In this document: positions 8,925-17,816 of the stretch, in pieces
Position numbering within the stretch: the first letter of the stretch is position 1
Layout: each line of letters opens with the position of its first letter
The notes under the pieces: model-generated
Told to the model about the DNA's origin: nothing
What the model saw: only the letters and a program-made list of their open reading frames with translations
The model's database searches: none
Source of the DNA: Pseudooceanicola sediminis
Lineage (GTDB): Bacteria > Pseudomonadota > Alphaproteobacteria > Rhodobacterales > Rhodobacteraceae
Length of the DNA: 64,000 nucleotides
Direction of reading: 5' to 3'
Assembly: GCF_003575965.1 (NCBI RefSeq)
Contig: NZ_QWJJ01000009.1
Location: forward strand, 1-64,000
Program-made: the position numbers and the translations under genes

Positions 8925-8972
8925 CATTTACACCCGGCCCTTACGCTTCACTCGGCCCTTGAGAGGCCCGTC

Positions 8973-11900
8973 TCACGCCTTTTGCCTGCGCGCGGACTTG
9001 TCCGTCAGACGGCGCACCACGACGTAGAAACTGGGCACCATGAACACGCCGATAAAGGTCGCGGCGATCATGCCTCCCAACACCCCGACGCCGATGGCGT
9101 TCTGCGCGGCGGCCCCGGCCCCATTGGCAATCGCCAGCGGCACGACCCCCAGCATGAACGCAAACGAGGTCATCAGGATCGGGCGCAGCCGCATCCGCGC
9201 CGCCTCGACCGTGGCTTCGACCAGCCCCTTGCCCTGCGCCTCCAGATCCTTGGCGAATTCGACGATCAGGATGGCGTTCTTGGCCGCCAGCCCGATGGTC
9301 GTCAGCAGGCCGACCTTGAAGTAGACGTCGTTCGACCCGCCCGTGACCCAGGCCGCGACCAGCGCCCCCAGGATGCCGACCGGCACCGCCAGCATGACGG
9401 AAAACGGGATCGACCAGCTTTCGTACAGCGCGGCGAGGGACAGAAAGACCACCATCACCGACAGCGCGTAAAGATAGGGCGCCTGGCTGCCCGACTGGCG
9501 TTCCTGGTACGACAACCCGGTCCAGGCCACGCCGTAGCCGCCCGGCAGTTGCGCCGTCAGTTCCTCCATCGCGTCCATCGCCTCGCCCGAGGAAACCCCC
9601 GCGGCGGGCGACCCGGAAACGCTCATCGCCGAGGTCCCGTTGTAGCGCGACAGCGAGGGCGAGGCCGAGACCCACTCGGTCGTCATGAAGGCGGAAAAGG
9701 GCACCATTTCGCCGCTGTCGTTGCGGGCATACCAGCTCTCGATATCTTCGGGCTGCATCCGAAAGGCGGCATCGGCCTGCACCATGACCGGGCGCAGGTT
9801 GCCGTTCATGTTGAAATCGTTGACCGAGGAGCCGGAAAAGATGATCGACATCATCGAATTCAGCGATGACAGGGTCAGCCCCAGGCTCTCGGCCTTCTGC
9901 TGGTCGATATTGATGCGCAACACCGCCTCGTCCTCGTCCCCCGAAATCCGCAGGCCGGTGGCGCGCCCATCGGCATTTGCCAGCGACTCGAGCTGGGCCG
10001 AGGCCGCGATCATCGCCTCGGTGCCATTGCCCGCCTGATCGACAAGGTACATCGAAAAGCCCGAGGTATTGCCAAGGCCGGGGATCGAGGGCGGCTGGAT
10101 AAAGGTCACCCGCCCCGCCCGCAGCGCGCCAAAACGCGCATTGCCCCGCCCGACGACATCCCCCGCTGACAGGCCGTCGCCGCTGCGGTCCTCGAAATCC
10201 TTCAACTTGACGAACAGCATGGCGGCGTTCTGGCCACTGCCGCCAAACCCGAAACCGAGCGAGGCAAAGGTGCTCTCGACCGTATCGCGTTCCTCGGTGC
10301 GCAGGTAATCGTCGATCTGGTTCACCACGGCCTGCGTCTGGGCGGTGGTCGAGCCTTCGGTCAGGCTGACGATCACCATCATCACGCCCTGATCCTCGGC
10401 CGGCAGAAAGGACGACGGGATGCGGTTATAGATCGTGGCCGCGCCAAAGGTGATCCCCGCCAGCAGCAGCACCATGATGAAAGGCACGCGCAGCAGACGC
10501 CGCACCCCGCCGGCATAGCCATTGGTGATCCGTTCGAAATTCCGGTTGAACCAGCGCGCCGGGGCAATGCCGCCGCCATGGCCGGGCTTTTTCAGCATCG
10601 TCGCGCAAAGCGCCGGTGACAGGATCAGCGCGACCAGCGCCGACAGCACCATGGCGGTGATGATGGTGATCGAGAACTGCCGGTAGATCACCCCGGTCGA
10701 ACCGCCAAAGAACGCCATCGGCAGGAACACCGCCGACAGCACCAGCGCGATGCCGATCAGCGCGCCGGTGATCTGGCCCATGGATTTCTCGGTCGCCTCC
10801 AGCGGGCCGATGCCGTCTTCCTCCATCACGCGCTCGACGTTCTCGACCACGACGATGGCGTCATCGACCAGCAGACCGATGGCCAGAACCATGGCGAACA
10901 TGGTCAGCGTGTTGATCGAATAGCCCGCCGCGCCCAGCACCGCGAAGGTGCCCATCAGCACCACCGGCACGGCGATGATCGGGATCAGCGTCGCGCGCCA
11001 TTTCTGCAGGAAGATCAGGATCACCAGCAGCACCAGCACGACCGCCTCGGCCAGCGTGTGATAGACCTTTTCGATCGACAGTTCGACAAAGGGCGAGGTG
11101 TCGTAGGCATAATGCACCTCGACCCCTTCGGGCAGGGCCGCCAGCAGACCATCCAGCGTCGCACGCACCGCCGCCGCCGTGTCGACGGCATTCGCGCCGG
11201 TGGCCAGGTTCACCCCGAAACCGGCGGCATTCTCGCCGTCAAAGAACGAACTGGTGCCATAGCTTTCCTGGCCGATTTCGACGCGCGCCACATCGCCGAG
11301 GTAGACGGCGCTGCCGTCCTCTTCGGTTTTCAGCAGGATACTCTCGAACGCCTCGGCCGAGGTCAGCTGGCTTTGCGCGGTGATCGTCGCGGTGAACTGC
11401 TGCCCCTGCGTCGTCGGCAGATCCCCGAGAGAGCCGACGGAAACGGTGGTGTTCTGCGCGGTCACCGCCGTCGTCACATCCGTTGGCGTCAGTTGGTATT
11501 GCGCCAGTGACAGCGGATCGAGCCAGATGCGCATCGCATAGCCCGACCCGAACACGTTGATGCTGCCCACGCCATCGGTCCGCTGCACCGGGCCTTTGAC
11601 CATGTTGTCCAGGATATCGCCCAGTTGCACCGTGGAATAGGTCGCGTCGGTCGACACCAGCGCGCCGACCATCAGGATGGAATCGGACGAGCGCGAGATT
11701 GTCACCCCCGAGGATTGCACCTTGTCGGGCAACTGGCTTTCGACCTGGCTGACCTTGGACTGCACCTCGTTCTGGGCATCGATCGGATCGACGCTTTCGT
11801 CGAAGGTCAGCGTGATCGACGACCGCCCCTGCCGCGAAGTCGAGTTGGAATAGAGCAACCCGTCGATGGCTGTCAGCGAATCCTCGATCACCGTGGTGAC

Positions 11901-12080
11901 CGAATTCTGCACCGCATCCGCCGTCGCCCCCGAATAGCTGGCCGAAATGCGGATCGTGGTCGGGGCGATGTCGGGATATTGCGACACCGGCAGCCGGGTA
12001 AAGGCAAAGGCGCCCGCCAGCATCGTGACGATGGCCAGCACCCAGGCGAAAACCGGGCGGTGAATAAAGAAATTGACCAT
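8973..12080 (-). CDS. RND efflux pump, inner-membrane transporter (HAE1/AcrB type)
   Basis: A 1,035-residue proton-driven pump of the inner membrane. Two halves, each with one N-terminal helix, a large periplasmic loop and a helix bundle; the start MVNFFIHRPVFAWVLAIVTM is the classic AcrB beginning. The proton-relay residues are present: the Asp-Asp pair in LLVDDAIVVVENV (helix 4) and the Lys in GLAAKNAILIVEFA (helix 10). The partner adaptor gene lies 6 bases upstream, so the two form one operon; no TolC-type channel gene is in the window. Its place directly downstream of an enterobactin-type assembly line suggests a role in siderophore export (AcrB-class pumps contribute to enterobactin export in E. 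coli), but drugs or bile-like compounds are equally possible substrates. Confidence 0.93.
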   Translation of the reverse strand: MVNFFIHRPVFAWVLAIVTMLAGAFAFTRLPVSQYPDIAPTTIRISASYSGATADAVQNSVTTVIEDSLTAIDGLLYSNSTSRQGRSSITLTFDESVDPIDAQNEVQSKVSQVESQLPDKVQSSGVTISRSSDSILMVGALVSTDATYSTVQLGDILDNMVKGPVQRTDGVGSINVFGSGYAMRIWLDPLSLAQYQLTPTDVTTAVTAQNTTVSVGSLGDLPTTQGQQFTATITAQSQLTSAEAFESILLKTEEDGSAVYLGDVARVEIGQESYGTSSFFDGENAAGFGVNLATGANAVDTAAAVRATLDGLLAALPEGVEVHYAYDTSPFVELSIEKVYHTLAEAVVLVLLVILIFLQKWRATLIPIIAVPVVLMGTFAVLGAAGYSINTLTMFAMVLAIGLLVDDAIVVVENVERVMEEDGIGPLEATEKSMGQITGALIGIALVLSAVFLPMAFFGGSTGVIYRQFSITIITAMVLSALVALILSPALCATMLKKPGHGGGIAPARWFNRNFERITNGYAGGVRRLLRVPFIMVLLLAGITFGAATIYNRIPSSFLPAEDQGVMMVIVSLTEGSTTAQTQAVVNQIDDYLRTEERDTVESTFASLGFGFGGSGQNAAMLFVKLKDFEDRSGDGLSAGDVVGRGNARFGALRAGRVTFIQPPSIPGLGNTSGFSMYLVDQAGNGTEAMIAASAQLESLANADGRATGLRISGDEDEAVLRINIDQQKAESLGLTLSSLNSMMSIIFSGSSVNDFNMNGNLRPVMVQADAAFRMQPEDIESWYARNDSGEMVPFSAFMTTEWVSASPSLSRYNGTSAMSVSGSPAAGVSSGEAMDAMEELTAQLPGGYGVAWTGLSYQERQSGSQAPYLYALSVMVVFLSLAALYESWSIPFSVMLAVPVGILGALVAAWVTGGSNDVYFKVGLLTTIGLAAKNAILIVEFAKDLEAQGKGLVEATVEAARMRLRPILMTSFAFMLGVVPLAIANGAGAAAQNAIGVGVLGGMIAATFIGVFMVPSFYVVVRRLTDKSARRQKA

Positions 12081-12086
12081 GCGCCG

Positions 12087-13403
12087 CTACTCTCCGGTGC
12101 CCTGGGCAGGGGCCGACGCCTCGCCCGGCATGTCCTCCACCAGGCCGTCGTCATTGATCGTCACGGGGACGGTGGTGATCTCGGCCCCGGCCCTGAGGTT
12201 GCGCAACCCGTCGACGATCAGCATGTCCTCCGTCGTCACCCCGTCGGTCACGATCCAGGCGTTCCGATAGGTCCCGCTTGAGGTCAGGGTCACCTGTTTC
12301 GCCTTGCCGTCGCTGACGACAAAGGCGGTCAGCGACCCATCCGAACTGCGCGAGGTGGCACGTTGCGGCACCAGGATGGCCTGGGTGGTGCCCAGCGTCA
12401 GCGCCACGCGCAGGAATTGCCCCGGCAGGATCAGCCGGTCGGGGTTGTCGAACTGGATGCGAAAATCGACGCTGCCGGTTGTCGTGGACACCTCGGTCCG
12501 GGGGCTGACCAGCGTGCCGGCGCCCTGGTACGTCGCGCCGGTTTCCAGCGTCAGCACGATGCCCAGCGGGTCGATGGGCTTCAGCGTGCCGGTGGCGATC
12601 CGGTCACGCACGCGCAGCATCCGGGCCGAACTTTCCTGAACATCGACATAGATCGGATCGATGGCCGTCACGGTGGTCAGCGCATCGCTCTGATTGGCGG
12701 TGACCAGCGCGCCAACGGAAAACTGCGGCAGGTCGACGATGCCGTTGATCGGGCTGCGGATTTCGGTCCGGTCAAGGTTCAGCTGCGCGGTCTTCAGCGC
12801 CGCTTCGGAGGCGGCCAGCGTGGCCTGCGCCTGCGCCAGCGATGCCTCGGCGGTATCGAGGTCGGATTGCGTGATGCCGACGCCGTTCAGCTTGCGATAG
12901 CGGGTGACGGTCGATGTCGCCGCCGCCAGCGTGGATTCGGCGCTGGCCTTCGACGCCTTCGCGGCATCCAGCGCCGCCGTGTAGGTGTCGGTGTCCAGCC
13001 GGAACAGCAGGTCGCCCGCCGCCACGGTCGCGCCGGATGTATAGGTCACCTCCTCGATCACCCCTTCGACGCGCGGGCGGACCTCGGTCTGGTCATGCGC
13101 CACCGCGCGGCCCGGCAGCGTCACCGTATAGGGCACGTCCTGCGATGTCAGCGCGACCACGCCCACCTCGGTCGGCCCTGCTGCGGGACGGCCCTGTGCC
13201 AGCACACCCTGCGGCTGCGACACCGCCATTGCCATCGACATTGCCAAAGTCAGCACCGCGATCACGGCACGCGACGGCAACCATGCGGCGGCCCGCCCGC
13301 ACGGGAACACAGACGGGTGCACAGAGGGGCGCACAGACGCCCCCTCGGGCGGGACAGGGGAAATGAACTCATCGGCCAAATTGCTTACTCCGAATACCTG
13401 CAC
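12087..13403 (-). CDS. RND efflux periplasmic adaptor (AcrA/MexA type)
   Basis: The membrane-fusion subunit that bridges the RND pump and an outer-membrane channel. Lipoyl and hairpin segments are clear: PRVEGVIEEVTYTSGATVAAGDLLFRLD, then an Ala-rich coiled-coil hairpin (about 130-200) and RSPINGIVDLPQFSVG. The C-terminal beta-barrel and membrane-proximal regions follow. Start uncertain: the longest frame begins with GTG at 13403, giving 438 residues; a signal-like stretch (AVIAVLTLAMSMAMA) only starts near residue 46, and GTG codons at residues 24, 28 and 32 lie within a small 12-base imperfect repeat encoding VRPSVHPSVFP. A later start is therefore likely. No lipobox Cys is seen, unlike many AcrA proteins. 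The gap 13404-13572 carries no gene. Confidence 0.88.
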   Translation of the reverse strand: MQVFGVSNLADEFISPVPPEGASVRPSVHPSVFPCGRAAAWLPSRAVIAVLTLAMSMAMAVSQPQGVLAQGRPAAGPTEVGVVALTSQDVPYTVTLPGRAVAHDQTEVRPRVEGVIEEVTYTSGATVAAGDLLFRLDTDTYTAALDAAKASKASAESTLAAATSTVTRYRKLNGVGITQSDLDTAEASLAQAQATLAASEAALKTAQLNLDRTEIRSPINGIVDLPQFSVGALVTANQSDALTTVTAIDPIYVDVQESSARMLRVRDRIATGTLKPIDPLGIVLTLETGATYQGAGTLVSPRTEVSTTTGSVDFRIQFDNPDRLILPGQFLRVALTLGTTQAILVPQRATSRSSDGSLTAFVVSDGKAKQVTLTSSGTYRNAWIVTDGVTTEDMLIVDGLRNLRAGAEITTVPVTINDDGLVEDMPGEASAPAQGTGE

Positions 13404-13572
13404 GTCGGGATCTGGCGACAGCCCCGGGCTTTTTCCTTATACCGCCCTGCCGACGATTTCCGCCGCAACGCGGCAAAACTTTTCGTGACCGGGCGGATCC
13501 GGATGCTATCGCCTGTATGTCATGATTTCCCGCGCAGACGTCAAAGCAATTGCCGTGAGCCGCACAAATGAC

Positions 13573-16500
13573 CTAGCGCTGATGGGCAAGACGCGCCCGC
13601 CGGTGCGCCCCATCCACCCCCGCTGTCGCGCCATCGCCCGTATTCTGAGCCTTCGTATTATGACCCTTCGCGTCCTGATCAGGCATCGCGCGTAGCGCCT
13701 GCGCAACCAGCGTGCAGTTGGCGTCCGACACCACATCGGCGTGGCGGCAATCCAGCTCAAGCACCCGCACACCACCGGCATAGGGGGACCACAGCTGTGG
13801 ATGGCGTCCGGTTCCGGCGTGATCCAGCCGGGCATGGACATGCAGCAGCGGCGCGTCAACCCGACGCTCGACATGGGTCCGCACCAGACGGTTGGTCTGC
13901 TGGACCGACCGCACGACGCCGTGTTGCACCGCCTCGGGCAATTGCCCCAGCGGATGCCCGGTTTCGCGCAGGAACCCCAGGATATCGGCGCGGGTCACCA
14001 GATGCGGATAGGCATCGGGGTCATGCCCGGCGATGGCCAGCAGGGCGCGGATCGCCGCGCCTTCGTCCGGCTCAGGCTCGTTGCGCCAGCATTCCGACGG
14101 ATAGGCATCCAGCAGCACCAGCTGGCCGACCGCGCGCCCGCGCGCCTCTGCCTCGGCTGCGATGGCATGGGCGATGATCCCGCCCAGTGACCAGCCCAGC
14201 AGGTTGATCGGCCCCTCGGGCATCAGCGCCTCGATCCGGTCGCAGTAATCGCGCGCCAGCGCCGACAGGCTGTCGGGCTCGGGCGCGTCGGGGTCCAGCA
14301 GGGGCGATTGCACACCGACCACCTCGGCCCCGTCCAGGGCCCGCGCGAGGCCACGATAGCACCATGCGATACCGCCTGCGGGGTGGATCGCGAACAGGCG
14401 GCGTGGTGCGCCGCCCTTGCGCGGTGACAGGTGCACCACCGGGCCAAGCCCGTCGTCATGCTGCGCCTCAGCCTCCAGTCGGCGGGCCAGATCGGCCAGC
14501 ACCGGCACCTCGAACAGGGTGCCCAGACCTGGATCGCGGCCCAATTCCTCCTCCAGCAGCAGCGTCAGGCGCACGGCCTTCAGGCTGTCGCCACCGGCGG
14601 CAAAGAAATCCGTCTCGGGTCCGGCAGGTTCGGGCAGGCCCAGCACCTCGGCATAGGCCGCGCCCAGCACCGTCTCGATCCCGTCGCGCAGGGCGCGCGC
14701 GGGGGCCGAGGCATCCAGTTGCGGCGCGGGCAGCGCCTTGCGGTCCAGCTTGCCACTCGGGTTCAGCGGAAAGGCGTCCAGCGGCACGATGGCGGCGGGC
14801 ATCATCATCGCGGGCAGGCGGGCGGAAAGGGCCTCTCGGATCGCGGTGACCTCGACGCCCGCGCGGGGCACCACATAGGCCACCAGTTGCGCCTGACCGA
14901 GGTGATCGGCAGGGGCCAGAACGGCGGCCTGCGCGACCAGGCCCGTGCCCTCCAGCACCGCCTCGATCTCGCCCAGCTCGATGCGCACGCCACGGATCTT
15001 TACCTGATGATCGGCGCGCCCGATATAGGTCAGCGTGCCATCTGCGCTGGCAAAGGCCAGGTCGCCGGTGTCATACATCCGTGCGCCGGGCACAAAGGGG
15101 TCGGGGGGGAAACGCTCCTCCGTCAGGTCGGGCTGGCCGAGGTACCCGCGCGCCAGTTGACGCCCGCCAAGGTACAGCCGCCCCGCCACGCCATCGGGCA
15201 CGGGCCGCCCGCGCGGGTCCAGCAGGTAGGTGCGCGTGTTCCAGACAGGCACCCCAATGGGAACCGAGGCTCCGGGTTCGTCCGCCCGTGCCTCGCGATA
15301 GGTCACGTCGACGGCCGCCTCGGTCGGGCCATAGAGGTTGTGCAGACGGCCCTTGATCCGGGCGTGGAACTGCGCGGCCAAGTGCGCCGGCAGCGCCTCT
15401 CCGCTGGCGAAAACGCGCGCGATACGAAGGCCGTGGGACGCAGGCGCGGCCAGAAACAGCGCCAGCATGGAGGGCACGAAATGCAATGTCGTGATGGCAT
15501 GGTCGCGGATCAGCCCGGCCAGCGCCGACGGGTCGCGATGCGCGCCGGGCGGCGCGACGACCAGCGTGGCCCCGCACAGGAACGGCAGAAAGAACTCCCA
15601 GACCGAAACATCAAAGGTCGCCGGGGTTTTTTGCAGGATGCGGTCACCGGGGCCAAATCCGTATTCGTCCTGCATCCACAGCAGGCGATTGACGATGGCG
15701 TCATGTTCGATCACCACCCCCTTTGGCCTGCCGGTCGACCCCGACGTGAACAGCACGTAGGCCGGATCATGCGGGCCGGGGGCCGTCGGCGCGGCCTGCG
15801 GGCCGGTGCCCCAATCCGCGGGCGGCAGGATGCCTGCGGTGTGGCCCGCCGCGTCGAAATCGGCCTCGGCCAGGATCACCTTGGGGTTGGCCCGCGCCAG
15901 CATGTCGGCCCGCCGCCCCGAGGCATCCTCGGGGTCGAGCGGGACATAGGCCGCCCCGGCGCGGATCACGCCCTGTAGCGCCACGATCAGCGCGACCGAC
16001 CGCGGCAGCGCCACCGCCACCACGTCGCCCGGCCCGATCCCCTGCCCCGCCAGATGCCGCGCAAGGGCATCGCTGCGCTGGTCCAGCGCGGCATAGCTCA
16101 GACGTTCGGTGCCAAAGACCAGCGCCTCGGCCTCCGGCGTGGCCTGCACCTGCGCGCGGGTCAGCGCGACCAGCGTGGTTTCCGGCACCGGATGGTCGGT
16201 GGCGTTGCGCGCAAAAAGATGCTGCGCCGTCTCGGCCTGCGTCAGCGTCGCCACCTCTGCCAGCGTCGCGGCGTCCAGCGCGGCCTCGATAAAGGTGGCC
16301 AGCCGCGTCGCATGGGCCTGCGTCGTCGCAAGGTCATAGAGCGCCGGGTTGCAATCGGCCTGCACCAACAGCCCCGCGCGACCATCGCCCCGGAAACAAA
16401 AGGTAATGTCGTCGACCGACCCCGCACCAAGGATCTGCAACTGCGTCTCAAGCCCCGCCATCTGCGGTGTCGCATCGAACGGCAGCACGTTGACCAGCGG

Positions 16501-17571
16501 CCCGTGCAGGCGCTTGCCCGCACCGATCCGGTGCATTTCCCGCCGCAGCGCCTCTCCGCGATACTTGCCGTGGCGGCGCATCGCCGCCATGCCCTGCGCC
16601 GCCTGCACCAGCCACTCGGCCAGCGGCAGATCCTCGTGCACCACCAGCCGCAGCGGCAGCACGTTGACCAGCGTACAGGGCACCCGCGCGGCCTTGCTGC
16701 CCATGCGGTTCATCAGCGGCATCCCCAGAACGACCTCGCGCGGCAGGTCCTCTTCGCCCGGCGCGACGGGCAGGCAGCGGGCCACGTAGGCCCCCGCCAG
16801 CGCGCTCAGCACATCGGCCCAGTTCAGCCCGACCTCTGCCGCCAGCCCATGCAGCCGGTCCCGCGCGGCGGCGCTCATCGGCACTTCGGCGCGGTGGAAC
16901 CAGCGGTCGCTGACCGGCTCGCCCGCCGCCATCCCCTCGATCGTGCCGAGGGTTGCCAGCGTCTCGTGCCAATAGGCGCGGTCCTTGTCGCGTTTCGGGC
17001 TGGCAAGGTATGTCGCCTCGGCCTCCAGCGACTGCGCGTAGGGCGGAAAACCCGGCGCCGCCGCGCGCCCCGTGCAGGTCGCGGAATACAGCTCGGCCAG
17101 GCGGTTGGTGATCAGCACCATGGCATAGCCGTCGGCGGCAAGATGATGAATACGCTCGCTCAGGATATGATGCCCGGGCGCCAGCACCCACAGGGTAAAG
17201 CCCGCGACCGGACCATGTGTCAGATCGACGGGGCCCTTCGCCTCGGCCTCGATGGCGGCGGCGGCCGCTGCTTCGGGGTCTGCCTCGCCCGACAGATCGC
17301 GCACCACCAGCGCCGGGGCACCGCCCGCTGCCAGCCACTGTACGGGTCCGTCCTGTCCCTCGGCAAAGCGCAGCGACAGGCACTCGGCCTCGGCCCCGAC
17401 CTGCGCCACGGCGGCCCGCAGCGCAGCGACATCCAGCGGGCCACGCATCGTCAGCGCCTGCCCGGTCATGAACACCGGGCTGCCCATGTCGCGGCGCTGC
17501 GCGTACCAGATGCCCTTCTGGGCCTCGCTCAGCGGCTGCGCGTGCGCCGGGACAGGGGGCAGATGTGTCAC
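13573..17571 (-). CDS. entF: EntF-like non-ribosomal peptide synthetase, C-A-T-TE, predicted to load serine
   Basis: A 1,332-residue assembly-line enzyme (E. coli EntF is 1,293). Domains in order: condensation (1 to about 430, HHLAADG at 142-148), adenylation (about 450-960, FTSGSTGRPKG and YDTGDLA), thiolation (GGDSLKAV, phosphopantetheine Ser) and thioesterase (GWSLGG nucleophile Ser, late His in CRHADVV). The ten-residue specificity code read from FDVSVWE, TTLHFVPSM, VFASGEAL and LYGPTEAAVDV is D-V-W-H-F-S-L-V-D plus the invariant Lys, the EntF serine code. Together with the upstream carrier and ligase it should make a dihydroxybenzoyl-serine ester. The GTG at 17571 overlaps the carrier stop (GTGA), so translation is coupled; the frame is open upstream but there it is only the carrier gene in another frame. 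Confidence 0.92.
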   Translation of the reverse strand: MTHLPPVPAHAQPLSEAQKGIWYAQRRDMGSPVFMTGQALTMRGPLDVAALRAAVAQVGAEAECLSLRFAEGQDGPVQWLAAGGAPALVVRDLSGEADPEAAAAAAIEAEAKGPVDLTHGPVAGFTLWVLAPGHHILSERIHHLAADGYAMVLITNRLAELYSATCTGRAAAPGFPPYAQSLEAEATYLASPKRDKDRAYWHETLATLGTIEGMAAGEPVSDRWFHRAEVPMSAAARDRLHGLAAEVGLNWADVLSALAGAYVARCLPVAPGEEDLPREVVLGMPLMNRMGSKAARVPCTLVNVLPLRLVVHEDLPLAEWLVQAAQGMAAMRRHGKYRGEALRREMHRIGAGKRLHGPLVNVLPFDATPQMAGLETQLQILGAGSVDDITFCFRGDGRAGLLVQADCNPALYDLATTQAHATRLATFIEAALDAATLAEVATLTQAETAQHLFARNATDHPVPETTLVALTRAQVQATPEAEALVFGTERLSYAALDQRSDALARHLAGQGIGPGDVVAVALPRSVALIVALQGVIRAGAAYVPLDPEDASGRRADMLARANPKVILAEADFDAAGHTAGILPPADWGTGPQAAPTAPGPHDPAYVLFTSGSTGRPKGVVIEHDAIVNRLLWMQDEYGFGPGDRILQKTPATFDVSVWEFFLPFLCGATLVVAPPGAHRDPSALAGLIRDHAITTLHFVPSMLALFLAAPASHGLRIARVFASGEALPAHLAAQFHARIKGRLHNLYGPTEAAVDVTYREARADEPGASVPIGVPVWNTRTYLLDPRGRPVPDGVAGRLYLGGRQLARGYLGQPDLTEERFPPDPFVPGARMYDTGDLAFASADGTLTYIGRADHQVKIRGVRIELGEIEAVLEGTGLVAQAAVLAPADHLGQAQLVAYVVPRAGVEVTAIREALSARLPAMMMPAAIVPLDAFPLNPSGKLDRKALPAPQLDASAPARALRDGIETVLGAAYAEVLGLPEPAGPETDFFAAGGDSLKAVRLTLLLEEELGRDPGLGTLFEVPVLADLARRLEAEAQHDDGLGPVVHLSPRKGGAPRRLFAIHPAGGIAWCYRGLARALDGAEVVGVQSPLLDPDAPEPDSLSALARDYCDRIEALMPEGPINLLGWSLGGIIAHAIAAEAEARGRAVGQLVLLDAYPSECWRNEPEPDEGAAIRALLAIAGHDPDAYPHLVTRADILGFLRETGHPLGQLPEAVQHGVVRSVQQTNRLVRTHVERRVDAPLLHVHARLDHAGTGRHPQLWSPYAGGVRVLELDCRHADVVSDANCTLVAQALRAMPDQDAKGHNTKAQNTGDGATAGVDGAHRRARLAHQR

Positions 17572-17816
17572 GCCGATTGCGCCTGTTCTGCGATCAGCCA
17601 CCAGTCGTCCAACGTCTCGGCCTCCATGAAACGCGCGAAATCGAGGCCCTGAATGACCTCGCCCCACTGCATCAGCAACGTCATCACCTGCATCGAATCC
17701 AGCCCCTGATCCACCAGGCTTTCGTCCGCCTCGATCTCCTCTGGGGCCAGGCCGATCTGGGCGGCGATATCCGCGCGCATCTGGTCCTTGGTCAGGACTT
17801 GGATCATTTGGCTCAT
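17568..17816 (-). CDS. Stand-alone aryl carrier protein (EntB C-terminal domain-like)
   Basis: An 82-residue phosphopantetheine carrier. The attachment Ser is in DQGLDSMQVMTLL (about residue 41), and the spacing to FARFMEAETLDDWW resembles the aryl carrier domain of EntB and VibB, including the Trp pair near the end. In E. coli this domain is fused to isochorismatase; here that half is absent. It should receive the aryl acid from the ligase encoded just upstream and hand it to the condensation domain of the EntF-like enzyme. Both neighbours overlap it by 4 bases (ATGA upstream, GTGA downstream), fixing the start at 17816 and showing a tightly coupled three-gene unit. Confidence 0.88.
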   Translation of the reverse strand: MSQMIQVLTKDQMRADIAAQIGLAPEEIEADESLVDQGLDSMQVMTLLMQWGEVIQGLDFARFMEAETLDDWWLIAEQAQSA

